Positions 9,526-17,380 of a stretch of DNA of 64,000 nt are shown in pieces. The stretch is from CAKZLS01 sp963771545. Its GTDB lineage: Bacteria > Pseudomonadota > Alphaproteobacteria > Rhodospirillales > Defluviicoccaceae. The DNA lies in assembly GCA_963771545.1 (NCBI GenBank), contig CAVYTX010000004.1, positions 310,001-374,000 of the forward strand, written 5' to 3'. A program made the position numbers and the translations under genes. Under the pieces are notes generated by a model. The model saw only the letters and a list, made by a program, of their open reading frames with translations. It did not search any database and was not told the DNA's origin. Position 1 is the stretch's first letter, and the number at the start of each line of letters is the position of its first letter.

Positions 9526-11709
9526 ATGGCGCGCGCTTTTCATTCCGGATTCCATCCCGCACCGTGGTCCTTTCCCGGCTCGGACAACTGCTCGTTTTAC
9601 GGACACCTTCCGCGGGAAGCCTGGGGAAGCCGAACGGACGATGTCTTGAACCTGACCGAGCCCGCCAAGTTCGTTTATTTGGGGCGCGGCGATGACGCGT
9701 TGAGTGCTTCCGCTCCGGTCGGTCTGGTGGTCGCCGGCGCCGGCGACGATGTGGTCGATCTCAACGCGGGCGGCGGATCGGTGTTCCTGGGTCACGGCGA
9801 CGACCGGCTTGAGCTCTCCGGATCTCTACACCGGGTCGACGGCGGATGTGGCGATGACACGCTCGTTTTCGATGCGAACGCGGGCGAGTTCGATATTGAC
9901 GTCGGCCGGCGATCCGTCACGCTCATCGACCGGTACTCGGGCGAACAGCTCACAACGACCCGGATGGAAACCTTCGAATTCAATGACGCCTCTTTCGACC
10001 TCGACACGATAAGGGCGCGTTTTGGTCCCGAGGCCGATGCGCCGGTGATTATGGTCGGGGGCGGCACGCAGAGCGTGACCGTGAACGATCCCGATCCCAC
10101 GATCAGTGTGATCTGGGACCGCGCGGCGCAGCAGGCGGTGATCGACACATCGAGCAAGGTCGGTCCCACCGTCGCGTCGCGGGCCTATGCCCTCGTCCAC
10201 ACCGCGATTTACGATGCCTGGGCATCCTATGATGACGTCGCGGCCCGGGTCTCGATGGATCTCGAAGGGAACAATACCGAGCTCTCCGACGGGGCCGTAA
10301 GCACCGAGGCGAACCAAGCAAAAGCCATGAGTTTCGCGGCCTACAACGTGCTCCTGGAGCTGTTTCCCGATCAGAAGGACCTGTTCGATACGGTCATGGC
10401 GGATCGACTGGGGTATGGACTCGAGGATGATTGTAGCCGCGAAGCGGCCATCGGGATCGACGCGGCCGAGGACCTCATGGCCGCGCGCCGGACAGATGGG
10501 TCGAATCAACTCGGCGGGTATACCGGCGACAACTATACGCCCGTGAATCCGAGTTCCCTCGAGATCAACGACATCGCCCGATGGACCCCCGAGAACGTGC
10601 CCATCGATCCCGAGGATGGCGGCCCCGACCAGTCGTGCTTGACGCCGCACTGGCTGGGGGTGGAAAGCTTTGCGCTGCCCGAGACCGCCGATGGCGAAAC
10701 CGATTACGATGCGCTCCGTCCTCCCCCACCCCAGCCGTTTTTTGCCGAGGGTTACGAGGAGTTGACCTTGAATTTCGATGCCAAGACCATAACGCTTTCC
10801 AACTCCGTATCCATCGGCGGGATAGACTATGGCGAGGGCGAGGTCATCGATGTCTCGAAGCCGCTGATCGGCAGTGTCATCAACGCTGGCTTTGTCGCGG
10901 AGGCCGAAGAAATTGTCGCGCTCAGCGCCAATCTGACGGATGAGCATAAGGTTATCGCCGAGTTCTGGGAGGATGGCCGCGGAACCGCGTTTCCGCCGGG
11001 CACCTTCATGGCGTTTGCTCAGTTCGTTTCGGCGCGGGACGAGCACACGCTCGGCCAGGACGCCAAGCTTTTCCTGGCCATGGGAAACGCGGTTTTCGAC
11101 GCGGGTATCGCCACTTGGGAGGCTAAGGTCGAATACGATTACGCGCGCCCGGTGAGGGTGATTCGCGACCTCGGCGAACTCGGCTTGATTGGCGAGCAAG
11201 GCGTTGACGAATTGACGGGCGAAACGGGTTTCGTGATCGACGCATTCGGCGGGTATGATCCGGACACCCGTGAGGGACTTGGGACCCGCACGATCCTGGC
11301 CGAGAACTTCGTGACCTTCCAGCGCCCGGGCGCCGATCCCTCGCCGCCGTTTCCCGAGTACTCGTCGGGCCACAGCGCATTCAGCGCCGCCGGCGCCGAG
11401 GTTCTGCGTTTGTTCACCGGCAGCGATGAATTCGGCGGATCCGTGGCGTTCGCGGTCGCGTCGACCCAGTTCGAAGCCGGTGTGCCCGCGAAGGAGACGC
11501 TGCTTGAATGGGAGACATTCACCGCGGCCGCCGACGAGGCCGGACTCTCGCGCCGGTATGGCGGCATCCACTTCAAGGACGGGGATCTCAACGGCCGTGA
11601 GCTTGGCGGTCTCGTGGGCGCGGAGGCTTTCGAACTCGCGCAAAAATTCATCGACGGTGAAGCGACCGACGCGGACAGGCCTTTCTCCACGGACGAACTT
11701 TTCGTCTGA
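9526..11709 (+). CDS. RTX-like protein with vanadium-dependent haloperoxidase-type domain
   Basis: 727 residues. The first about 165 residues carry degenerate RTX-like turns (GRGDDALSAS, GAGDDVVDLN, GHGDDRLEL, GGCGDDTLVF). The rest is an alpha-helical domain of the vanadium haloperoxidase / PAP2 superfamily: IWDRAAQQAVIDTSSKVGPT begins the bundle, ARPVRVIRDL contributes the first anion-binding arginine region, PEYSSGHSAFSAAGAEVLR is the SGHS motif, and RYGGIHFKDGD provides the late R-x-x-x-x-H motif. Such enzymes use vanadate to oxidise halides with peroxide, or act as phosphatases. The RTX-like start and lack of a Sec signal suggest type I export. The ATG at 9526 has a GGGG stretch upstream. 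It ends one base from the convergent Hsp70 gene. Confidence 0.82.
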   Translation: MARAFHSGFHPAPWSFPGSDNCSFYGHLPREAWGSRTDDVLNLTEPAKFVYLGRGDDALSASAPVGLVVAGAGDDVVDLNAGGGSVFLGHGDDRLELSGSLHRVDGGCGDDTLVFDANAGEFDIDVGRRSVTLIDRYSGEQLTTTRMETFEFNDASFDLDTIRARFGPEADAPVIMVGGGTQSVTVNDPDPTISVIWDRAAQQAVIDTSSKVGPTVASRAYALVHTAIYDAWASYDDVAARVSMDLEGNNTELSDGAVSTEANQAKAMSFAAYNVLLELFPDQKDLFDTVMADRLGYGLEDDCSREAAIGIDAAEDLMAARRTDGSNQLGGYTGDNYTPVNPSSLEINDIARWTPENVPIDPEDGGPDQSCLTPHWLGVESFALPETADGETDYDALRPPPPQPFFAEGYEELTLNFDAKTITLSNSVSIGGIDYGEGEVIDVSKPLIGSVINAGFVAEAEEIVALSANLTDEHKVIAEFWEDGRGTAFPPGTFMAFAQFVSARDEHTLGQDAKLFLAMGNAVFDAGIATWEAKVEYDYARPVRVIRDLGELGLIGEQGVDELTGETGFVIDAFGGYDPDTREGLGTRTILAENFVTFQRPGADPSPPFPEYSSGHSAFSAAGAEVLRLFTGSDEFGGSVAFAVASTQFEAGVPAKETLLEWETFTAAADEAGLSRRYGGIHFKDGDLNGRELGGLVGAEAFELAQKFIDGEATDADRPFSTDELFV

Positions 11710-11710
11710 A

Positions 11711-13564
11711 CTACTCGGTGCGGACCTGGAACTCGACTTTCCAGCGGTGATCGGAATTGGTGTGGTTCATCCACAGCTCAAGATTGCCCAGTTCGGTCAC
11801 CACCGCGTTGATCCGGACGGGCACCGCGTGGCCCTCGGGGAACCCCTCCACCGGCGGAAGATCCACCTCCAGCAGGCTGGTTTCGTCGAGTTCGCGTTCG
11901 GCGTCGGGGAGGATCTGGCCCGGCGCGTCGCCGCTGCGCACCTCCGAGGAGAAGAACCGGAACTCGGCGGTCTGGCCGGTAACCAAGCCGAACTCCTGGC
12001 CCCCGATCACCAGATCCGAGCCTTCTTCCATACCCTGCGGCACCACGCACAATGCTTTCACCAGCGGCTTGAACCCGGGCACCGCCGGCATGGAGGTTTC
12101 GAGGCCGATGTAATAGGAGCGCGCGGCGCCGGCCTTGATGCGGATGCCCTTGCCGGTGACGCGGTTGCGGCCATAGAAAGCCGCGCCCTTGGCCACCGCG
12201 AGGTCCGGCTGGAAGCCTTCCAGTTCACGGACGGGCTCGCCGTCGGTCCACGACATTAGCAAATCGAGGACGCGCCGGCGGATCGGGGCCGCGTTGAACA
12301 CGCCGCCGTTAAACAGCACCGCCGTGGGCTCGATAAACCCCTTGGAGTCGTCGGGATCGCCAACTAGGGCGGCGAGCGCCTCGCTGGCGCGCACGTTGGT
12401 CAGGCTGCGGGTGAGAAAGCGGGCAAGGTGCTTGCTGACCACCGGGTCGGATGCGTACGGCAGGCCGAACTCCCGTAGTCCCGCGCCGCGTCCCTCGCGC
12501 GGCAGGTCCGTGATCGCGATGAGTGGAAAGAAACCGTCGAGGGCGACCTGTTCCAGTGTGGTCCGCTCGAGCCGGGTCGATACCGTGCCGCCCATCAGGC
12601 TGGAGCCCCGCGACGGCACGGCGATGGGCGCGGCGTCCAGGCTGTCGTCGTCGAACAGCGCCACCTTGGCGTTGGACGCGGCGTGCACCAGGGCCAGGAA
12701 CTGCCAATCGTCGATGGAGGTTCCGTCGGCGTCGAGCTTGGCGCGGAGCGTGTAGGCCAGGGCCAGGTCCATGTTGTCGCCGCCGAGCAGAATGTGCTCG
12801 CCGACGCTGATGCGCTCCAGATCCAAGGTGCCGTCGCTCTCGGTGATGGCGATGAGGCTGAAGTCGGCGGTGCCGCCGCCCACGTCGCAGACCAGGACAA
12901 TGTCGCCGGGCCCCACCTGCGACCGCCATTCGGCGCCGGCCAGCGCCGTCCAGGCGTAGAAGGCCGCCTGCGGCTCCTCCAGAAGAATGACGTCATGGAG
13001 GCCGGCGGCCTCGGCGGCCTCGGCGGTCAGGTGGCGCGCCGCCTCGTCGAAGGACGCGGGTACGGTGAGCACGATCTGACCCTCGGCGAGATTCCACTCG
13101 CGGCCCTCGGCGCGTTCGGCGTACAGGAACCCGTCCTTGAGGTGTTCGAGATAGAGGCGCGAGCAGTCGAAGGCCGAGAGCTTGTCCTCGTCGATATCGG
13201 ATTTCCAGGGAAGGGTCCGTTTTTTCGGATCCATGTGCGGATTGGACAGCCACGATTTGGCCGATGTGACGAGCCGGTCGGGAACCTGCGCGCCGTGCTC
13301 GCGGGCGAAGTGCCCCATGATCGCGACGGCGCCGTCGCCGTCGTCGGCATCGTCGCTCCAAGGCAGCGAAAAAGACCCCTCCGGGAACTCGTCGGGATGC
13401 GGGATGTACAAAGCCGACGGCAGCGTGGGTTTTTCTCCCACCCGGTTCGGCCCGAGGATCTGGGTGATGTCGACGATGGCGGTCAGGTCGCTTTCCAGGT
13501 CGGTGAGGGCGACCGCGCTGTTGCTGGTGCCTAGGTCGATGCCGAGGCTGAAACGATGAGTCAT
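11711..13564 (-). CDS. Hsp70-family (DnaK-like) ATPase protein
   Basis: 617 residues beginning SLGIDLGTSNSAVALTDL, the phosphate-1 motif of the actin/Hsp70 ATPase fold. VLVCDVGGGTADFSLI is phosphate-2, and VLFNGGVFNAAPIRRRV near residue 415 is in the adenosine region. A C-terminal region ending ELGNLELWMNH is beta-rich but much shorter than the DnaK substrate-binding domain. It is a divergent Hsp70 relative, not the general DnaK, which would be 630-640 residues and sit next to dnaJ. Genes of this type are often found beside a DUF2760 gene, as here (upstream, same strand, 58 bases away). A chaperone-like role for unknown clients is inferred. Confidence 0.85.
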   Translation of the reverse strand: MTHRFSLGIDLGTSNSAVALTDLESDLTAIVDITQILGPNRVGEKPTLPSALYIPHPDEFPEGSFSLPWSDDADDGDGAVAIMGHFAREHGAQVPDRLVTSAKSWLSNPHMDPKKRTLPWKSDIDEDKLSAFDCSRLYLEHLKDGFLYAERAEGREWNLAEGQIVLTVPASFDEAARHLTAEAAEAAGLHDVILLEEPQAAFYAWTALAGAEWRSQVGPGDIVLVCDVGGGTADFSLIAITESDGTLDLERISVGEHILLGGDNMDLALAYTLRAKLDADGTSIDDWQFLALVHAASNAKVALFDDDSLDAAPIAVPSRGSSLMGGTVSTRLERTTLEQVALDGFFPLIAITDLPREGRGAGLREFGLPYASDPVVSKHLARFLTRSLTNVRASEALAALVGDPDDSKGFIEPTAVLFNGGVFNAAPIRRRVLDLLMSWTDGEPVRELEGFQPDLAVAKGAAFYGRNRVTGKGIRIKAGAARSYYIGLETSMPAVPGFKPLVKALCVVPQGMEEGSDLVIGGQEFGLVTGQTAEFRFFSSEVRSGDAPGQILPDAERELDETSLLEVDLPPVEGFPEGHAVPVRINAVVTELGNLELWMNHTNSDHRWKVEFQVRTE

Positions 13565-13622
13565 GGCGTAAAACCGCTTGTTTTTTGCGTACGGGAGGCG
13601 TGGGAAGAATCGAACCGGCGCA

Positions 13623-14252
13623 TTATTTCAGCTCGACCTCCGCCGGCGCGATAGTGGGCAGCCGGCCGTCACCGGTTCTCACAATCCGAGGAAGCTTAAC
13701 CGAGTCGGCTTTCCAGCCGGCGTGGACCAACCGGCCCGAGAACGGCGCCTCACCGCTGATCTTGCCCACGAGACGGTATTCGTCGGCGGCGTATCCCGCC
13801 GGCACGCTCACCGTGGCGCCTTCGGCCTCGTCGCGGACATGGCGAATGGCGAAATGCTCCCGCAGGGCCGCCTTGCAGCCCGCGTGGACCACCCGCGCGG
13901 CGGCGCCCACCTGGGCATCGGAGTAGGCGGTGACGTCGTCCATGAGGAAATCCACCAGCCGGCCTTTCTCTTGAAGGGCGGCGAGGAAACCGACCACTTC
14001 CGCCTCGGCCTGGTTGGCGGCGAGGGGAATCGGCGCCGGTTTCGCCGCTTCGGCCTTAACGGCCGGCGGTTCGGCGGTTCTCCTTCGATCGGCGAGGATG
14101 GCCACGAGCAGAGCCGCGGCGACCGCCACGATGGCGATCTTCACATGGAATTCGTAGGCTTCGGCGGCGGGAACCAGATGCAAGCCGATGGACACGAGCA
14201 ACGTAGTCAGCGCAAGCAAGACAATGGCTGCAATTATTGAGACGGCTCTCAT
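13623..14252 (-). CDS. DUF2760 domain membrane protein
   Basis: 209 residues from the ATG at 14252. Two hydrophobic N-terminal helices (AVSIIAAIVLLALTTLLVSI and IAIVAVAAALLVAIL) precede an Ala/Pro linker and a cytoplasmic domain with the DUF2760 hallmark VGFLAALQEKGRLVDFLMDD, then VHAGCKAAL and SAGEAPFSGRLVHAGWK-like segments. DUF2760 proteins are usually encoded with one or two divergent Hsp70 proteins and probably form a membrane-linked chaperone unit with them; the biochemical role is not known. The start excludes a longer frame that would run into the repeat element upstream. Confidence 0.82.
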   Translation of the reverse strand: MRAVSIIAAIVLLALTTLLVSIGLHLVPAAEAYEFHVKIAIVAVAAALLVAILADRRRTAEPPAVKAEAAKPAPIPLAANQAEAEVVGFLAALQEKGRLVDFLMDDVTAYSDAQVGAAARVVHAGCKAALREHFAIRHVRDEAEGATVSVPAGYAADEYRLVGKISGEAPFSGRLVHAGWKADSVKLPRIVRTGDGRLPTIAPAEVELK

Positions 14253-14379
14253 AATTCTAGCTTTTCTTCGGTTTAGTGGGGGTGGGTACTGCGGCGATCC
14301 GGCCGCGGTCGAGCGAGCAAAGGCCACACTTTTATTCGTTTTGCAAGTCTCAAACTGGAAACCGGGGCGTTCAACAATT

Positions 14380-14654
14380 GGTCTGGATCCAACATATCGT
14401 ACCCATTCGACCGCGGTTTCCATTCCCTCGGCAGGAGGGCGCGCGGGGGCGATGGGGATCCATCGTCAAGCGCGTCCCCTACACTTTGACCATGGACCCC
14501 GAGGGAGTGGGAAACGCGACCCTTCGGGCGGCCTTCCGAGCCCCCTGGCGGCGTTGCGCGGCGCTTGTGATGCGACAGCATCACGTCGCGCCACGCGCCT
14601 AGCCACGGAAACTCGGAAGGCCGTCGTATGGGCCCCATATGTTGGATCCAGATC
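14380..14654 (+). repeat. Structured repeat element A: double nested hairpin core with GATCC-type ends
   Basis: A 275-bp element bounded by an 18-bp inverted repeat (14380-14397 and 14637-14654, sharing TCTGGATCCAACATAT). The core has hairpin 1 (arms 14416-14431 and 14499-14515) enclosing a small CGATGG-GGAT-CCATCG hairpin at 14450-14465. Hairpin 2 (arms 14530-14540 and 14612-14622) encloses GTGATGC-GACA-GCATCAC at 14567-14584. The core is homologous to element B near 42.4 kb, with paired changes preserving the stems. No coding potential. It begins one base after the hpnA stop codon (read leftward) and lies upstream of DUF2760. Confidence 0.8.
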
Positions 14655-14655
14655 A

Positions 14656-15642
14656 CTAGGCGCACAACCCCCGGCCACGGAAGTAATCGACGGCGTCGCG
14701 GAGCGCCTCGCGGGCCGGGCGGGGCGCATACGCCAGCGCCGCGCGGGCCTTGTCGCTCGAAAAATACATGCGATTTTTCGCCATGCGGATGCTGTCCAGC
14801 GTGGCGATGGGCTCGCCACCCCGCAGCCGGCACCAGGCTTCCGAAACCAAGGCGATCGGGTAGAGGGCGGGATGGGGCAGCCTGATGGTGGGCGGTTTGC
14901 GGCCGCAAAGCCGCGCGACCTCGGCCAGGATGTCCGCGAGCGGCATGTTCTCGCCGCCGAGAATGTATTTTTCGCCGATCTCTCCCTTCTCGTAGGCCAG
15001 GATATGGCCTTCGGCGGCGTCATCGACGTGAACGACGTTCAGGCCCGTATCCACATACGCGGGGATGCGGCCGTTGGCGGCGTCAACGATCACCCGTCCC
15101 GTGGGGGTTGGCCTGATGTCGCCGGATCCGACCGGCGTCGACGGATTGACGATCACGGCCGGCAATCCTTTCTGCTTGACAAGCCGCAGCACCTCCTGCT
15201 CGGCGAGATACTTGGATTTCTTATAGGTTCCGATCACATATTCATAGGTAACCGGGGTTTTCTCGTCGGCGGGTCCGTCCTTGCTGAGCCCGAGGGCGGC
15301 GACGCTGCTGGTATGGACAATTCTCTCGACCCCGGCCTTGAGGGCGGCCAGCATAAGGGTCCGCGTACCTTCGACATTGATCGCCAACATCGCGCTTTCG
15401 TCGGGCACCCACAGCCGGTAATCGGCGGCCACGTGGAACAGGCCCGCGCACCCCTTGACGGCGCGCGCGAGCGAGCCGGCATCGCGCAAATCGCCGGTCA
15501 CAAGCTCTACATCGAGCTCTTCAAGGTTGGCCCCGGGACTATTTTCGCGGACAAGGACGCGAACCGCATACCCCGCGGCCAGCAATCGCCGCGCCACGGC
15601 GGATCCGAGGAATCCCGATGCGCCCGTGACCAAGACCGTCAT
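14656..15642 (-). CDS. hpnA: NAD-dependent epimerase/reductase, HpnA type
   Basis: 328 residues from MTVLVTGASGFLGSAVARRL, the GxxGxxG Rossmann motif of extended short-chain dehydrogenases. HTSSVAALG and the YKKSKYLAEQEV segment supply the Ser and Tyr-x-x-x-Lys catalytic residues. GDIRPTPTGRVIVDAANGRIPAYVDTGLN and HVDDAAEGH match hopanoid-associated sugar epimerase HpnA rather than dihydroflavonol reductases in general. Known HpnA proteins are linked to hopanoid side-chain assembly, usually within an hpn cluster; no other hpn gene is seen here. An ATG at 15651 is an alternative start. The identification rests on overall resemblance. Confidence 0.75.
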   Translation of the reverse strand: MTVLVTGASGFLGSAVARRLLAAGYAVRVLVRENSPGANLEELDVELVTGDLRDAGSLARAVKGCAGLFHVAADYRLWVPDESAMLAINVEGTRTLMLAALKAGVERIVHTSSVAALGLSKDGPADEKTPVTYEYVIGTYKKSKYLAEQEVLRLVKQKGLPAVIVNPSTPVGSGDIRPTPTGRVIVDAANGRIPAYVDTGLNVVHVDDAAEGHILAYEKGEIGEKYILGGENMPLADILAEVARLCGRKPPTIRLPHPALYPIALVSEAWCRLRGGEPIATLDSIRMAKNRMYFSSDKARAALAYAPRPAREALRDAVDYFRGRGLCA

Positions 15643-15836
15643 TGATTGCATTTCAGAACGAGGCTCCCTTGCGCGCGTGGCCCCCTTGAGATGGCGGCCT
15701 TGTTGGCCCAATGCGAAGGCCTGTCAACCCTCAACAGCGGCCCAGGGCGAAAAGGGGCTCCCGCTAATCGACCCGGCGTTGCCGTTCGCGCGAGGGGGGG
15801 TCACGAACCTATACCTCGCACGCCATCAAATTGGTA
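15643..15836. other. Divergent spacer upstream of hpnA and FkbM genes
   Basis: This shared upstream region is part of a 323-base stretch without a gene between the two start codons. A run of eight G/C-biased bases near 15790 is followed by AT-rich sequence. CAAATTGGTATT near 15827-15838 is the reverse complement of AATACCAATTT near 46350, a short dispersed word. Confidence 0.3.
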
Positions 15837-15866
15837 TTGAACTCACCGACCATCGCTCTCTATACA
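15837..15866 (+). promoter_or_regulatory. Candidate sigma-70-type promoter of the FkbM gene
   Basis: TTGAAC at 15837-15842 and TATACA at 15861-15866 are separated by 18 bases in an AT-rich patch. Transcription from about 15873 would give a 90-base leader and supports translation starting at 15966, not at the earlier in-frame TTG at 15831, which lies inside the promoter. Confidence 0.45.
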
Positions 15867-15965
15867 GTCGTTAATCTAAGTATTTTTAGCAACATATCTA
15901 GATCATGCGACTTGCCGTCCGGCTGGCAGAACGGTCTTCGGCTGAGTTTAGGAGAAGATCGACAG

Positions 15966-16850
15966 ATGCCGGTGGATGTGTCACTCCCCAACGGGGCGGT
16001 CGTCGCGTGTCTTCACAAGCACGAGGTTCCCCTCGTCCAACTAGAGATCGAAACCTACTTCACGAACGGCATGCAATTGAAGCCCGGCGACACCGTGTTC
16101 GACGTCGGAGCGAACATCGGCCTGTTCAGCGTCGACGCCTATCATCGCTGCGGTCAAGATCTATCTGTCTACGCCTTCGAGCCCGTGCAAGCCATATACG
16201 AGGTGCTGTGTCTAAACCTAAAACGCTGCGCGCCGAAGGTGCGGGCGAAAACCTTCTGCTTCGGGCTCGCCAGTAGCTGCGGGACCATTCCCTTTGCCTA
16301 TTACCCCCACGCCACAATGCTGTCGACGGCTTACCCTGACGAAGCTGCCGACCGCGCAATGATCAAGGTCGCGGTACTCAACAGCATCATCTACCTCAGC
16401 CAGGCCCCGCTGGCGGTTCGCTGCCTGCGCCGGCTGCCGAAGGCGCTGAGCGCCGCGATCCTCGATTGGGTCCTGAGATGGACGCTTCGCCCCGAGACCG
16501 TCATGTGCCAGGTGCGCACCCTCTCTCAGGTGGTTCGCGATCACGGAATCGAGCGGATCGACATCCTCAAGATCGACGTGGAGAAGGCGGAGCTCGATGT
16601 TTTGCGGGGCGTCGAGGCATGGGATTGGCCCAAAATCCATCAGATCGTCGTCGAAGTGCATGACGACGATGGCCGCCTGGATACGGTGACCGCCCTCCTC
16701 AGAAAGAACGGATTGACCGAGATCATGGTGGACCAGCCACCGACCCTCGGGAATACCAACATTTACACCGTTTTCGCGGTGCGCAAGACCCTTTCCGGGC
16801 CCAACCAAATGTTGGCGGTCCCCCGCGAGGCCGTCGAGGAATATGTCTAA
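15966..16850 (+). CDS. FkbM family SAM-dependent methyltransferase
   Basis: 294 residues from the ATG at 15966, preceded by AGGAG 11 bases upstream. FETYF-like EIETYFTNGMQLKPGDTVFDVGANIGLFSV is the FkbM-type SAM-binding motif I. VYAFEPVQAIYEVL is motif II with the acidic Glu, and IDILKIDVEKAELDVLRGVE is the family hallmark. FkbM proteins O-methylate sugars, polyketides or lipids. The substrate is not evident; neighbouring hopanoid and lipid A genes make an envelope glycolipid or saccharide plausible but unproven. The TAA stop is the start of a palindromic repeat. Confidence 0.85.
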   Translation: MPVDVSLPNGAVVACLHKHEVPLVQLEIETYFTNGMQLKPGDTVFDVGANIGLFSVDAYHRCGQDLSVYAFEPVQAIYEVLCLNLKRCAPKVRAKTFCFGLASSCGTIPFAYYPHATMLSTAYPDEAADRAMIKVAVLNSIIYLSQAPLAVRCLRRLPKALSAAILDWVLRWTLRPETVMCQVRTLSQVVRDHGIERIDILKIDVEKAELDVLRGVEAWDWPKIHQIVVEVHDDDGRLDTVTALLRKNGLTEIMVDQPPTLGNTNIYTVFAVRKTLSGPNQMLAVPREAVEEYV

Positions 16851-16881
16851 TACCAACGATCATTATTAATGATCGTTGGTA
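16851..16881. repeat. 31-bp perfect palindrome (TACCAACG family) directly after FkbM stop
   Basis: TACCAACGATCATTA, one T, then its exact reverse complement. The preceding TAA stop codon and the following TAAG extend the near-symmetry. It can form a 15-bp hairpin and may end transcription or protect the mRNA 3' end. The arms are the same family as the termini of element B. Confidence 0.85.
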
Positions 16882-16966
16882 TAAGGGCGCCCTGTAGCCC
16901 CGCTTTTCCACACAACAAAGCCATTTCCGTACCGGAAACGTTTTATTAACGTCGAAGGCGGTACTC

Positions 16967-17245
16967 ATGGCGGAGAGCATCGAAGCCTCATTGCCGACCC
17001 TGGCCATGCGCACCGGCCGGCGGCACTCTATCGACCATTCATATCAGCCATGGATCATGAAGATGTCGGATACTGACAAAATTAGCGGGTCGGGAGACGA
17101 CGCCCCGTCGCGGACACGACGCGCCACGGTCATCAGCCCCCGGGCCGAGGCGTTCAAGAACGGCCGAAGGATGAAGGCAAAGGACACGCCGACGGATCCG
17201 TTCGATCCCCGCAAGTATCGCGAGATCTACTCGGAAACCGATTAA
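16967..17245 (+). CDS. Small hypothetical protein between two palindromes
   Basis: 92 residues if started at 16967, or 62 if started at the internal ATG beginning MKMSDTDKI (17057). The C-terminal half is charged (TRRATVISPRAEAFKNGRRMKAKDTPTDPFDPRKYREIY), hydrophilic and without membrane segments or cysteines. No family is recognised and no strong ribosome binding site is visible, so coding is uncertain. It ends in TAA that begins a palindrome, and another palindrome copy lies 85 bases upstream, so the reading frame sits in a repeat-bounded segment. Confidence 0.4.
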   Translation: MAESIEASLPTLAMRTGRRHSIDHSYQPWIMKMSDTDKISGSGDDAPSRTRRATVISPRAEAFKNGRRMKAKDTPTDPFDPRKYREIYSETD

Positions 17246-17276
17246 TACCAACGGTCATTATTAACGACCGTTGGTA
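17246..17276. repeat. 31-bp near-perfect palindrome (TACCAACGG family)
   Basis: TACCAACGGTC and GACCGTTGGTA arms with an ATTATTAAC centre holding one mismatch. It begins immediately after the TAA stop of the small gene and is followed by TAAG, as in the copy at 16851. The difference from that copy (GG/CC for GA/TC) is on both arms, so the pairing is conserved. Confidence 0.85.
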
Positions 17277-17282
17277 TAAGAC

Positions 17283-17336
17283 CAACCTGCATTGATACGA
17301 CAGACCGTCACACTGAATTCGTATCAATGTAGGTTG
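17283..17336. repeat. Inverted repeat, second palindrome family
   Basis: Arms CAACCTGCATTGATACGA (17283-17300) and its reverse complement with one change (17319-17336), separated by 18 bases. It lies 45 bases upstream of the lipid A deacylase gene, so it could be a transcript-end structure for the upstream unit or a regulatory site for the downstream gene. Its sequence is unrelated to the TACCAACG palindromes. Confidence 0.6.
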
Positions 17337-17380
17337 CAATGGGCTATTAAAAGCCCGAGGCATATTTTGGGGGCATAATA

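Noticed and set aside
9826..11643. 605-residue minus-strand frame opposite the haloperoxidase-like gene
   Set aside because: The plus-strand frame carries recognisable haloperoxidase motifs; the antisense frame has none and reflects high third-position GC.
13590..13640. Possible tRNA T-arm (GGTTCGATTC read leftward near 13600)
   Set aside because: The flanking bases do not form a 5-bp T-stem and no acceptor or anticodon arm can be found; it lies in the short gap between the DUF2760 and Hsp70 genes.
14188..15645. 485-residue plus-strand frame through element A and opposite hpnA
   Set aside because: It translates the hairpin repeat and the antisense of hpnA; no family character.
15831..15965. 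N-terminal extension of the FkbM methyltransferase
   Set aside because: The TTG start lies within a good promoter and a later ATG has an AGGAG site; the extension lacks FkbM similarity.
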